Part shown: in pieces, positions 17,911-26,209 of the stretch
Position numbering within the stretch: position 1 is the first letter of the stretch
How the letters are laid out: the number at the start of each line of letters is the position of its first letter
DNA from: Acidobacteriaceae bacterium
GTDB taxonomy: Bacteria > Acidobacteriota > Terriglobia > Terriglobales > Acidobacteriaceae
Assembly: GCA_030042915.1 (NCBI GenBank)
Contig: JASHYS010000406.1
Location: 1 to 33,235 of the forward strand
DNA: 33,235 bases
Direction: 5' to 3'
Notes under the pieces: generated by a model
Database searches by the model: none
Told to the model about the DNA's origin: nothing
The model's input: only the letters and a program-made list of their open reading frames with translations
Made by a program: the position numbers and the translations under genes

Positions 17911-18174
17911 CGAATTCTCCCTGGATTAAGAGTGGCGCCGAGTCGAACCCTGTTCATTGTAGTGCGGGTTGAGTTGATCGAAGTTAAAACTCCGCCGCGG
18001 CCGAACCTCACTGCACCGGATTCTGTGCAATCGTTCGAAAATCCCGTTTTGTTCTTTGGCTCCATCGAACGGTTGATTCGCGTCTCGGCTTTAAGTTGGT
18101 TGCCACCTCCTAGCCGTTCCATGACCATCGCTTCACAGCGTTCAAGCGGAAATCCATCTTCCCGGACCCCATTC

Positions 18175-18825
18175 ATGAAAAAGACATTGTCGAATAAAGC
18201 GATTGGCGGCCAGATCTTTCTTGCGGATATTAAAGCAAACCCACAACCCGGACCCTACTCGGATGCGATTGCAGCGGCGAGGGAATCGGGCGCCGAGTAT
18301 TGGGGCATCTGGAATATTTTGGCTTTTCGTCCGCGGATTGCCTATCACCTGTGCGAACTTTCCCACGAAATCATGTTTGAGGAAGCGCCCATCAGTGCGG
18401 CATTGCGCGAGTTGATTGCGGCCTACACTTCCTCGCTGAACCGGTGCGAGTTCTGCAAGAATGCGCATGCGGCCGTCGCATCGCAGCTCTACCAGGACGA
18501 GAACCTGGTTTGGAGCGTCCTGAACGATCTGGAAAACTCGCCCCTTGAAGAAAAGGAAAAGGCGCTCCTGCGCTTCGTGCGCAAACTTACGATCGATTCC
18601 GGATCGATCGCTCTTGCCGACGTGGAAACTCTCGAAAGCGCGGGCTGGGACGACTCTTCAATTTACTATGCGATCGCGGCCTGCGCCCTCTTCAACTTTT
18701 ACAATCGCTTTGTGTCGGGCAACGGTGTGGGAATGATCTCCGATCAAGCTTTCCGGCATCTGAGCCGCCGCATGGCACAAAAGGGTTATCGCCGCGAACC
18801 GCCGCCGCAGCCGGCAGGAACCTAA
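18175..18825 (+). CDS. AhpD-like / carboxymuconolactone decarboxylase family protein
   Basis: A 216-aa alkylhydroperoxidase-like protein. The redox motif C91-E-F-C94-K-N-A-H98 matches the AhpD pattern CxxCxxxH, where the two cysteines and the histidine reduce peroxides or pass electrons. The preceding helix (LIAAYTSSLNR) and following helix fit the CMD fold. The start at 18175 is chosen because the conserved-looking part begins there; 18121 is an in-frame alternative and neither has a good Shine-Dalgarno. An MFS transporter gene starts 7 bp after the stop, so the two are likely co-transcribed. The gene diverges from the phospholipase D-like gene, with 264 bp of shared upstream region. Confidence 0.85.
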   Translation: MKKTLSNKAIGGQIFLADIKANPQPGPYSDAIAAARESGAEYWGIWNILAFRPRIAYHLCELSHEIMFEEAPISAALRELIAAYTSSLNRCEFCKNAHAAVASQLYQDENLVWSVLNDLENSPLEEKEKALLRFVRKLTIDSGSIALADVETLESAGWDDSSIYYAIAACALFNFYNRFVSGNGVGMISDQAFRHLSRRMAQKGYRREPPPQPAGT

Positions 18826-18832
18826 CGGGCCG

Positions 18833-20110
18833 ATGAGTGGACCTGCAAATCGCCAGGTGGCCAGTGAGAGTTCGCTCCTCTATCCCGGCTGGAGCGTCGC
18901 GGCCGCCGCCTTTGTTGGCGTAATGACGAGCTTTGCTCCGATTGTGCCGTACACCTTCAGCCTTTTTCTCAATCCGCTCCACCAGGCTTTCGGGTGGCGG
19001 CGCGAAGCCATCGACGGCGCATTCGGATTGGCGGCCATCACGGTGGCCCTCGTATCGCCCGGGATCGGCATGCTGCTCGACCGTTTTGCCCCGCGGCGCA
19101 TCATCCTTCCCGCCATCGTCGTGTTCTCGCTGGCGCTTGCCTCGCTCAGCCGCCTCGGTCCGCACATCCTCCGCTTTTACATCACGTTTTTCATTCTGGG
19201 ATTGGCGGCCAACGGAACCGCGCAGTTTGCCTACACCCGCACCATGCTTACCTGGTTCAGCAAGCATCGCGGCTTCGCCCTCGCCCTGATTCTCACCGGC
19301 AGCGGCGTCGGCTCCATCCTCATCCCTCCTGCTACGCAATGGGTGATCGGCCACCACGGCTGGCGCGATGCTTACCTTTTCCTCGGCGGCATTGCGATTC
19401 TCGGCTTGCCGCTTACAGCGCTTCTGGTGCGCAATCGTCCCGCCGGCCCCGTTCGCGACGACCCCGTTCCTGCGGCTGGAGTCACCATTGGCGCGGCAAT
19501 GCGCAGTGCCGCATTTTGGCTGCTCGCAGCCATCACTGTGCTTTCCGCGTTCAGCGAGAATGGCCTGGTCACCAATCTTGCAGCCATCCTCACCGAACAC
19601 GGCGTCACTGTGCAGGCAGCAGCGCTCGCACTCTCGGTTCGTGGCGGGGCAGGCATCGTCGCTCGCCTTGGTGTCGGCATCCTGGTCGATCGCTTCTCGG
19701 CGCAGCGGATTCAGACCGTCGTCCTGGCCCTGGCGGCCGCCGGCACGTTGGTTCTTGCGTTTGCCGGCAGCACATCAGTCGCGCTGGCGGGCGCGGCGCT
19801 CCTTGGCATTGGCCTGGGCAGCGAAGCCGACGTGGCGCCCTACCTGATGGCCCGCTATTTCGGCCGCAAACATTTCTCGGTGCTCTACGGACTCACGTGG
19901 ACGGCCTACGCAGTGGGCGGCGGAACAGGACCTGTTGTGGTGGGTCATCTCTTCGATATGGCCGGCTCCTATCAGCCCAGGCTTATCGTGGGCCTTGCGC
20001 TCGTCGCTTTCACTGCCGTGGCGGTCAGCTTCCTGTTATGGCGCGATAGCGGACGGTCGATCGAGGCCGACGGCATCATTTCGCGGGCCGTAGATCCAAT
20101 CGAGCAGTAG
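18833..20110 (+). CDS. MFS transporter, oxalate/formate antiporter-like
   Basis: A 425-aa permease with 12 predicted helices in two halves. The loop between helices 2 and 3 has the MFS motif G-M-L-L-D-R-F-A-P-R-R, and the second half repeats it as GILVDRFSAQR. The first-helix pattern (GWSVAAAAFVGVMTSFAPIVPYTFSLF) recalls the monocarboxylate and oxalate:formate antiporter group. The substrate is unknown. It follows the AhpD-like gene by 7 bp, so a shared role in handling a reactive organic acid or its peroxide is possible. It converges with infB, leaving a gap of 35 bp, so there is little room for separate terminators. Confidence 0.9.
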   Translation: MSGPANRQVASESSLLYPGWSVAAAAFVGVMTSFAPIVPYTFSLFLNPLHQAFGWRREAIDGAFGLAAITVALVSPGIGMLLDRFAPRRIILPAIVVFSLALASLSRLGPHILRFYITFFILGLAANGTAQFAYTRTMLTWFSKHRGFALALILTGSGVGSILIPPATQWVIGHHGWRDAYLFLGGIAILGLPLTALLVRNRPAGPVRDDPVPAAGVTIGAAMRSAAFWLLAAITVLSAFSENGLVTNLAAILTEHGVTVQAAALALSVRGGAGIVARLGVGILVDRFSAQRIQTVVLALAAAGTLVLAFAGSTSVALAGAALLGIGLGSEADVAPYLMARYFGRKHFSVLYGLTWTAYAVGGGTGPVVVGHLFDMAGSYQPRLIVGLALVAFTAVAVSFLLWRDSGRSIEADGIISRAVDPIEQ

Positions 20111-20145
20111 CCGCGATTGTTGAGCACCTGACGCTGCAACCAGAG

Positions 20146-23100
20146 CTACGCTTTGGCCGAGGTCAGCGCGCCCAGATCCGCGGCCAGCTTCTCAGTGCTG
20201 AATGCCTCCAGCACGTCGCCTTCTTTCAAGTCGCTGAAGTTGGCGATGCCGATGCCGCACTCCATGCCGCTGGTCACCTCACGCGCATCGTCCTTGAAGC
20301 GCTTGAGGGAACCGATCTTGCCTTTGAAGATCTGCACGCCGTCGCGCGACACGCGAACCTCGGCGTCGCGGCGGATCACGCCGTCGGTTACGCGGCAGCC
20401 GGCGATCGTGCCCACCTTGGGAATCTTGAAGATGTTCAGGATCTCGGCGCGGCCCAGGTAGTTCTCTTTGAACGTGGGTTCGAGCAAGCCCATCATGGCC
20501 AGGTGAATCTCATCCTGCAGCTCGTAGATGATGGAGTGCAGGCGGATTTCAACGTTCTCTTGCTGCGCCAGCTCGGCGGCTTTGCGCTCGGGACGCACAT
20601 TGAATCCGATGACGATGGCATTCGATGCCGTCGCCAGCAGCACGTCGCTCTCGGTTATGGAGCCGACGCCCGAATGCAGCACCTTGACGCGTACTTTTTC
20701 AGTGGACATGCGCACCAACGAGTCGGCCAGCACTTCAACCGAGCCGGTTACGTCGCCCTTAATGATCAGCGGCATGTCTTTCACCCCCGACTGCTTCACC
20801 TGCTCTGACAATGCCTCAAGCGAAACGCGGGAGCTCTTGGCCAGCTGCGCATCGCGCTCCTTCATCTTGCGGTAGTGCGCGATGGACTTGGCCTTGTCGC
20901 GGTCGGCGACGACGAGGAAAGTGTCGCCAGCGTCGGGCAGAGATTCCAGGCCCAGAACTTCAACCGGGGTGGAGGGCCCGGCTTCCTCGAGCGCGCGCCC
21001 CCGGTCGTCGAACATAGCGCGCACCTTGCCAAAGGTATTGCCTACAATGTAGCTCTCGTTGGAGCGAAGCGTTCCATCCTGCACCAGGACGGTGGCCACG
21101 GCGCCGCGCCCGCGATCGAGCTTGGCCTCGAGCACCGAGCCCACGGCCTTGCGGCCCGGCGTGGCTTTGGGAGCCTTGATGTCGCTGACGAGGCAGATCA
21201 TCTCGAGCAGGAGGTCAAGGTTCTTGCGCTTCTTGGCCGAAACCTCAACAAAAACCGTACCCTCCTGGCCTGCGCCGGCCCACTCCTCAGGAATGAGACC
21301 GCGGTCGGCAAGCTGCTTCTTCACGCGCTCTGGGTTGGCCTCGGGCTTGTCGATCTTATTCACAGCCACGATGACGGGCACTTCGGCGGCCTTGGCATGG
21401 TCGATGGCTTCCAGTGTCTGCGGCATCACGCCGTCGTCGGCAGCCACAACAATGACCACGATGTCGGTGACCTTGGCGCCACGTGCACGCATGCGCGTAA
21501 ACGCTTCGTGGCCCGGCGTGTCGAGGAAAACGATCTCGCGGCCTGAAGCCGGCGAGCCTTCCTTGGCGAACTTCACTTTGTAGGCGCCAATGTGCTGGGT
21601 AATACCGCCGGCTTCGCCTGCGGCTACGTCGGTTTCGCGAATGGCATCGAGTAGCGAGGTCTTGCCGTGGTCAACGTGCCCCATCACAGTGACGACAGGA
21701 GCGCGCGCGACCTCGACCATCTCGGTGTTCTCGGTGTCGAGCACCTCTTCGATGGCTTCGTTCTCCAATGCCTCTTCGTAGCTGATGACGTTGGCCGCGG
21801 CGCCGAACTTCGCGGCCACGTCCTTGATCATTTCCGAGCCGAGAGATTGGTTCACCGTAACGAATACATTGCCCATCATCAGAGTGGCGATCAGGTCCTT
21901 GGCGCGCACGTCGAGCTTTTCGGCAAGGTCATTTACGCTGATGCCTTCGGTCACCGTAATTTCGCGCGTGATGGGAACGGGCTCGGTGCTGACCTGCATG
22001 CCGCTGTAGCGCGGCGGCGGCACGAAGCCCTTCATCGGGCCTTCCTTGGTTTTGGGGTATTGCTGCTGGCCCCTGCTGCGGCCTCGCGACGGTGCGCGCT
22101 GCGGCCGCTGCGTCTCCATCGGAGCTGGACCACCGCCGGGACCGGGACGCGGCCCGAAGCCCGGGCGTTGACCAAAGCCGGGGCGCGCTCCCATACCGGG
22201 GCGCATGCCCGGAGCCATTGGACCTGCCCCAGGCACTCCCGAGGTTGCGCGTGTGGGATGCTTGGGCCTCGGGCCTGCGGCTCCGGGGCTCCCAGCCAAC
22301 CGCTGCCCCATGCCAACCTGGCCGGCAGCCGGCCTGCGATCGAAGATCGGTTTGCCGCGCTGAATTCCGGCCCCCGTTGCAGCTGCGGGAGCGCTTGGCG
22401 GAACAATCGATGCCTTGTAAACCGGGCGAGGACCAGTTTGCGGCATCACCATGCGGCGCGGCGGCGCAGCCTTACCCTGGCCGCGCGGTGCGGGCGCAGT
22501 CGTGGACTCCGCAGCGATGGCAGGTATGGCGCCCTGCCCCTCGGTGACGGGAGCTGGAGCGGCGGCATGTTCAAAGACGGGCGCAGGCGCAGAAACTTCG
22601 GTGGCGGCCGAGGCCACGGCAGGCGGCTTCGCCGCTGGTGCTTTCTCGGGGATCCGAACTGGCTCTTCGCGCACTGCCGCTGGCGGTCTCGGGGCCGCGG
22701 CCGCCGGCGCCACTACAACCACTGGGCGCTTGGGCGCAACCGCACCGGCTGGGGCTTTGGCCACGACGGCGCCCGCTGGCGGACGGGTAGCAATGGCCGG
22801 AGGAGCGGAAGGAGGAGCGACGATCGGCGGCGCTTGACGCGGTTGAGGAACCACTTTGCGCGGCTCAGGGCGTGCAGGCGGAGCAGCGGCTACGGGCGTC
22901 GCAGGCCGCGCGGCAGGCTTCGCCGGCGCCGGTTGCGCGGCGGGCTTTGCCGGTGCGTGAGCATGCCGCGCTTCCTCTTCCTCCTCTTTCTTCTTGGCGA
23001 GAACCGCTTTCATCACATCGCCGGGCTTGGAGATGTGCGAGAGATCGATTTTGGGAACAATGGCCGGCGCGGCGTGTCGCGCGGGTGCCGAGCCGGCATG

Positions 23101-23277
23101 CGCAGCATGCCGCGTTTCCTGAGCAAAGTGCGCACGAACCTTCTCCGCTTCCTCCTCTTCGAGCGAGCTGGAGTGCGTCTTGGCTCCATTCACGCCGAGT
23201 TCCGGAAGAAGGTCGAGAATCGCGCGAGACTTGACTTCCAGCTCCTTCGCGAGATCGTTGATACGTACCTTGCTCAT
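20146..23277 (-). CDS. infB: Translation initiation factor IF-2
   Basis: IF-2 places initiator tRNA on the 30S subunit and promotes subunit joining with GTP. At 1043 aa it is longer than the 890 aa of E. coli. An IF2_N domain ([15 protein letters not shown]) opens the protein. A linker of about 360 residues, very rich in Pro, Ala, Arg and Gly, runs to about residue 435. A second IF2_N domain follows ([18 protein letters not shown], about 438). The GTPase domain has [16 protein letters not shown] near 525-540, DTPGHEAF and NKID. The C-terminal beta-barrels and fMet-tRNA domain complete it. The start at 23277 has AGAGG upstream; the frame stays open into nusA for 130 more codons, but that part is Arg-rich antisense-like sequence. 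Third gene of rimP-nusA-infB, 52 bp after nusA. Confidence 0.97.
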   Translation of the reverse strand: MSKVRINDLAKELEVKSRAILDLLPELGVNGAKTHSSSLEEEEAEKVRAHFAQETRHAAHAGSAPARHAAPAIVPKIDLSHISKPGDVMKAVLAKKKEEEEEARHAHAPAKPAAQPAPAKPAARPATPVAAAPPARPEPRKVVPQPRQAPPIVAPPSAPPAIATRPPAGAVVAKAPAGAVAPKRPVVVVAPAAAAPRPPAAVREEPVRIPEKAPAAKPPAVASAATEVSAPAPVFEHAAAPAPVTEGQGAIPAIAAESTTAPAPRGQGKAAPPRRMVMPQTGPRPVYKASIVPPSAPAAATGAGIQRGKPIFDRRPAAGQVGMGQRLAGSPGAAGPRPKHPTRATSGVPGAGPMAPGMRPGMGARPGFGQRPGFGPRPGPGGGPAPMETQRPQRAPSRGRSRGQQQYPKTKEGPMKGFVPPPRYSGMQVSTEPVPITREITVTEGISVNDLAEKLDVRAKDLIATLMMGNVFVTVNQSLGSEMIKDVAAKFGAAANVISYEEALENEAIEEVLDTENTEMVEVARAPVVTVMGHVDHGKTSLLDAIRETDVAAGEAGGITQHIGAYKVKFAKEGSPASGREIVFLDTPGHEAFTRMRARGAKVTDIVVIVVAADDGVMPQTLEAIDHAKAAEVPVIVAVNKIDKPEANPERVKKQLADRGLIPEEWAGAGQEGTVFVEVSAKKRKNLDLLLEMICLVSDIKAPKATPGRKAVGSVLEAKLDRGRGAVATVLVQDGTLRSNESYIVGNTFGKVRAMFDDRGRALEEAGPSTPVEVLGLESLPDAGDTFLVVADRDKAKSIAHYRKMKERDAQLAKSSRVSLEALSEQVKQSGVKDMPLIIKGDVTGSVEVLADSLVRMSTEKVRVKVLHSGVGSITESDVLLATASNAIVIGFNVRPERKAAELAQQENVEIRLHSIIYELQDEIHLAMMGLLEPTFKENYLGRAEILNIFKIPKVGTIAGCRVTDGVIRRDAEVRVSRDGVQIFKGKIGSLKRFKDDAREVTSGMECGIGIANFSDLKEGDVLEAFSTEKLAADLGALTSAKA

Positions 23278-23329
23278 CCGCCTCTTTTCGTTTTCGTGCC
23301 GCCAAATTTCCCTTACGGCAAAACCAGAA

Positions 23330-24940
23330 TCAATGTTTGCTGTCCGTTCCCTCTTGCTTATCTTCCGCGTCCGCAGGTTCGCTTTCTTCGGCAACAGGCG
23401 CGTTCTCCGAAGCAAATTCGGCCGCGGTGCGGCTTGCCTGCTCGGCCTCGTCTTCGGCCAGAGCCTCGGTGGCCTCGTCGGCCGCGGCAAGATCGTCGGT
23501 TTCCGCCTGCGCCGCGCGCACGCTTTCCGCTTCCTCCAGAACTTCGGCGGCGTTCTCCTGGCCCGCCTCTGCTGATTCCGCAGCGGCGTCGGCTGTCTCC
23601 GCCGCTGCTGCGCCCTCAGCCGCCGGCTGTTCCGCACCTGCAGCTTCAGCAGCCTGCGCCTCTTCAAACTGGCCGAAGTAATGGCGTACGGCCACCGAGA
23701 TCTTTTCCAGCGTCTTTTCGCCGATGCCAGGGATCTCTTCGAGCTGTTCCGGCGTCATGTCGGCCAATGCCTCGACGGTGGTGATGCCGGCTGTGACCAG
23801 TTTCTGAATGATGCCCTCACCCAGCTCGCTCACCTGCTCGATGGGCGTGGTTGGCGCGCCGGCCAGCGCCTGCATCTGCTGCTCGACTTCCTGGCGCTTC
23901 TCCTCTTCGCTCTTGATGTCGATCTTCCAGCCCAGCAGCTTGGCCGCCAGCCGCACGTTCTGGCCCTTTTTGCCGATGGCCAGCGACAGCTGCGTGTCGT
24001 CGACGATCACTTCAAGCTGTTTCTCGTTCAGGTCGGTGATGGAGACGCGGCTCACCTTGGCCGGCTGCAACGCTTTTTCTGCGAAGGTAGTAATCTCCTC
24101 GGAAAATTCGATGATGTCGATCTTTTCGCCACGCAGCTCGCGGATGATCGACTGCACGCGCATACCCTTCATGCCCACACACGCGCCCACAGGGTCCACA
24201 TCCTTGTCGCGGCTCTGCACGGCGATCTTGGTGCGCTCACCGGCCTCGCGCGCAATGGCCTTGATCACCACAGTGGTGTCGTAGATCTCGGGCACTTCAG
24301 ACTGAAAAAGGTTCTGCACCAGCTCCGGCGCGGCGCGGCTCACAATCACCTGCGGTCCCTTGGCCGCGCGGTCCACCTTCAGCAGCACTACGCGCACACG
24401 CTCGCCCACGCTGAACTGCTCCAGCCGCGATTGCTCGCGCTTGGGGCAGCGCGCTTCGGCCTTGCCCAGATCGAAGATGATGTCCTGGCCCTCGACACGT
24501 TTCACGGTCGCGTTGAGCACTTCCTTTTCCCGGTGCGCGTACTCCTGGAAGACCGTATCGCGCTCGGCTTCGCGGACTTTCTGGAAGATGATCTGCTTGG
24601 CCAATTGCGCCGCGATGCGGCCCAGCGGGCTGGTGTCGCGGTAGATGCGGATCTCGCTACCCACCTCGACGCCCGGCGCCATCTCGTTGGCCTCTTCCAG
24701 CGTGATCTGGTTGACGGGATCTTCGATCTCGTCTTCACTGGCGACGACGGTCTTATAAATGTAGGCCGTGATCTCGCCTGTCTCCTTGTTCAGTTCCCCG
24801 CGCATGTTTTCCTGAGTCTTGTAGTACTTGCGCGTAGCCAGGGCGATGGCTTCCTCCACCGCGCCCACAACGATACTGGGGTCAATGCCCTTCTCTTCGC
24901 TCAGAAGCTCGATACTTTGATACAAAGCGCTTGTTGCCAT
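23330..24940 (-). CDS. nusA: Transcription termination/antitermination protein NusA
   Basis: NusA binds RNA polymerase and modulates pausing, termination and antitermination. The 536 aa comprise the polymerase-binding N-terminal domain (1-130), the S1 domain (about 140-205), and two KH domains with GACVGMKGMRVQ at 252-263 and AIGKKGQNVRLA at 321-332. A helix-hairpin-helix region, about 375-425 (ALADMTPEQLEEIPGIGEKT), follows. An Ala/Glu-rich acidic tail of about 110 residues ends it; E. coli NusA is 495 aa, with two acidic repeats instead. The ATG at 24940 starts the conserved sequence; an in-frame ATG at 25006 adds 22 residues unlike the family. The order rimP-nusA-infB is classical, but ylxR, which often follows nusA, is missing. 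Confidence 0.97.
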   Translation of the reverse strand: MATSALYQSIELLSEEKGIDPSIVVGAVEEAIALATRKYYKTQENMRGELNKETGEITAYIYKTVVASEDEIEDPVNQITLEEANEMAPGVEVGSEIRIYRDTSPLGRIAAQLAKQIIFQKVREAERDTVFQEYAHREKEVLNATVKRVEGQDIIFDLGKAEARCPKREQSRLEQFSVGERVRVVLLKVDRAAKGPQVIVSRAAPELVQNLFQSEVPEIYDTTVVIKAIAREAGERTKIAVQSRDKDVDPVGACVGMKGMRVQSIIRELRGEKIDIIEFSEEITTFAEKALQPAKVSRVSITDLNEKQLEVIVDDTQLSLAIGKKGQNVRLAAKLLGWKIDIKSEEEKRQEVEQQMQALAGAPTTPIEQVSELGEGIIQKLVTAGITTVEALADMTPEQLEEIPGIGEKTLEKISVAVRHYFGQFEEAQAAEAAGAEQPAAEGAAAAETADAAAESAEAGQENAAEVLEEAESVRAAQAETDDLAAADEATEALAEDEAEQASRTAAEFASENAPVAEESEPADAEDKQEGTDSKH

Positions 24941-25091
24941 ACTGCTGACTCTCGTTTCCTTGAGATCGCGAACCCAGTTCAAGTCCCAGCGCCGCAACTT
25001 CCACAATCAAGAGCTTGTTCCGTGGTTCTTCGTCCCTCGTCCCTACGTCCTTGTTTTTCTGTTCCTGTTCCTTAATCCCTGTTGCCTGCTT
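24941..25091 (-). other. Purine-rich spacer between rimP and nusA
   Basis: 151 bp of non-coding sequence inside the operon. On the transcribed strand it is strongly purine-rich and contains short tandem repeats, seen on the + strand as CGTCCCT twice at 25031-25044 and CTGTTC twice at 25059-25070. A boxA-like AGCTCTTGA (minus strand, 25007-25015) agrees with E. coli boxA TGCTCTTTA at 7 of 9 positions, which is weak evidence. No hairpin or start codon with coding potential was seen. Confidence 0.5.
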
Positions 25092-25703
25092 CTAGATCTC
25101 CGGTACCAGATTCGCCCTCTCTATGTTGCTCAAGGCGATCTCCACTGTATTTACGCCAGTTCGCCGGGCCGAACTCTTGCCGTGCCGTTTCGCCGCGGCC
25201 AGATCCAGTGTGATCGTTCCACCTTCAGCGGCAAGTTTCGGTCCCGCCATCAGCCGTCCCTGCCAATGCCGGTTGTTGCGGACCGGATCAAAGGTCAGTA
25301 CCTTCACCAGGCAACCGGCAAACCGCTCAAAGTCGTCCGGACGGGAGAGCTTTCGGTTCAGGCCCGGTGAACTGGCTTCCAGCGTGTACGCGGCGCCGGG
25401 AACGAGATCTTCCACGTCGAGCAAGACCCCAAAATCGCGACTGAAGGCCGCACAATCTTCGTGCGTCACGCCCGACAGCTGCTCCACGGCAAGCGAGCCT
25501 TCAAGAAGCTTGCCGGGCAAACCCTCCTGGCCAGCCTCGGCGGCCGCCTTCAGCTGCGCCCGGCCCTCGGCGTTCTTTTCGAGGGATACCCTCAGGGTGC
25601 GCTCCCGGGCCGGCCCCGTGAATTCGACATCGACCACATCGAGCCCGTGCGAGGCGGCCACCCGCTCCGCCGCCAACCGGATTTCGTCCAACTGCATCGT
25701 CAT
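25092..25703 (-). CDS. rimP: Ribosome maturation factor RimP
   Basis: A 203-aa RimP, needed for 30S assembly at an early step. The N-terminal alpha/beta domain shows GLDVVDVEFTGPARERTLRVSLEK and the Gly-rich LEASSPGLNRKLSRPDDFERF that is typical of the family, at about residues 105-130. The Sm-like C-terminal domain begins near 130 and ends with IALSNIERANLVPEI. It is somewhat longer than usual (150-180 aa) because of an insertion after the first strand region (about residues 45-80). The start is the first of two ATGs (25703 and 25697). AGGCGGTGA lies 7 nt upstream, but within the 3' arm of a hairpin. Head gene of rimP-nusA-infB. Confidence 0.94.
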   Translation of the reverse strand: MTMQLDEIRLAAERVAASHGLDVVDVEFTGPARERTLRVSLEKNAEGRAQLKAAAEAGQEGLPGKLLEGSLAVEQLSGVTHEDCAAFSRDFGVLLDVEDLVPGAAYTLEASSPGLNRKLSRPDDFERFAGCLVKVLTFDPVRNNRHWQGRLMAGPKLAAEGGTITLDLAAAKRHGKSSARRTGVNTVEIALSNIERANLVPEI

Positions 25704-25712
25704 GAAGTCTTC

Positions 25713-25728
25713 ACCGCCTACAGGCGGT
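25713..25728 (-). promoter_or_regulatory. Hairpin that covers the rimP ribosome binding site
   Basis: On the transcribed strand the sequence ACCGCC-TGTA-GGCGGT forms a 6-bp GC-rich stem with a 4-nt loop, ending 9 nt before the rimP ATG. The Shine-Dalgarno AGGCGGTGA (eight of nine positions match AGGAGGTGA) overlaps the 3' arm. Folding would hide the ribosome site, so the leader may control translation of rimP. Read on the + strand, the same stem is followed by TTATTTT and looks like a terminator, but no gene on that strand ends here. Confidence 0.5.
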
Positions 25729-25786
25729 TTATTTTCAGCGGGTTAAGCGCCAAATGCCCGGCGTGCGCATGCCCGCTTTTTGTCCC

Positions 25787-25813
25787 AAATAAAAAGTGGG
25801 CCGTAAGCCCACT
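25787..25813 (-). terminator. Intrinsic terminator between tRNA-Glu and rimP
   Basis: On the minus strand AGTGGGC-TTACG-GCCCACT forms a perfect 7-bp stem with a 5-nt loop, directly followed by TTTTATTT. This is a textbook Rho-independent terminator. It could end the tRNA-Glu transcript; it also lies about 55 nt downstream of the start predicted from the promoter at 25875-25903, so it may act as an attenuator. Confidence 0.75.
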
Positions 25814-25874
25814 CATCTCTCCGCCAGCCGGTGCGCACACGGAAAAACCGGCGGACAAACGCGTTTGCCTCTAT

Positions 25875-25903
25875 AGAATACGGCGAATCCGGTGAAAATT
25901 CAA
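25875..25903 (-). promoter_or_regulatory. Sigma-70 type promoter upstream of rimP
   Basis: On the minus strand TTGAAT, a 17-bp spacer and TATTCT agree with the -35 and -10 consensus at four or five positions each with ideal spacing. The -35 is at 25898-25903 and the -10 at 25875-25880. Transcription would start near 25868, downstream of the tRNA and upstream of the terminator at 25787-25813. Confidence 0.55.
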
Positions 25904-26016
25904 CCACCGGAGGCCGGCCGCACACGACAAGAAGGAGCAGATGATGGGATTGTGAAACGCTCCCACCCCCTGCTTTTCAATTTGCAGGAATCGACTTCGA
26001 CGGAAAAACTCGCTGT

Positions 26017-26094
26017 TGGCGTCCCCGACGGGATTTGAACCCGTGTTATCGCCGTGAAAGGGCGGTGTCCTAGGCCGGGCTAGACGACGGGGAC
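26017..26094 (-). tRNA. tRNA-Glu (anticodon UUC)
   Basis: A cloverleaf of 78 nt including an encoded CCA. The acceptor stem GTCCCCG pairs with CGGGGAC, and the discriminator is G. The anticodon stem CCGCC/GGCGG-type arms enclose loop CTTTCAC with anticodon TTC for GAA/GAG. The T arm contains GGTTCAAATCC. It lies upstream of rimP on the same strand; in E. coli a tRNA gene (metY) also precedes rimP-nusA-infB, though it is an initiator tRNA there. Confidence 0.96.
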
Positions 26095-26209
26095 AATCAA
26101 AATAAGAAGCCACTGGAAGAGAGGAAGGAGAGATCTTTCCAGCTGAGCCTTATTCAAGGCTACCAACTGGGAATATGAGTGTCAAAGAAGCGCCCAAACT
26201 CAGGATCGC

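Larger units (their letters stand above)
25704..26016 (-). other. Leader region of rimP-nusA-infB
   Basis: 313 bp between tRNA-Glu and rimP without a supported gene. In transcription order it holds a promoter (25875-25903), a GC-rich segment with inverted complementarity (25821-25854: CCGCC with GGCGG, and GCCGGT with ACCGGC), an intrinsic terminator (25787-25813) and the hairpin over the ribosome site (25713-25728). The order suggests premature termination control of the operon. Confidence 0.55.

Noticed and set aside
23278..23667. 130-codon in-frame N-terminal extension of infB
   Set aside because: It overlaps the end of nusA in another frame, is Arg-rich without similarity to IF-2, and the family start [13 protein letters not shown] with a ribosome site lies at 23277.
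21667..23784. 705-codon open frame on the + strand opposite infB and nusA
   Set aside because: It is antisense to the Pro/Ala linker of IF-2 and the tail of NusA; the product is a low-complexity Arg/Gly/His mixture and the minus-strand genes are certain.
23681..25075. 464-codon open frame on the + strand
   Set aside because: Antisense shadow of nusA.
25713..25735. Plus-strand intrinsic terminator (GC stem followed by TTATTTT)
   Set aside because: No plus-strand gene ends nearby; the stem is better explained as a minus-strand hairpin covering the rimP ribosome site.
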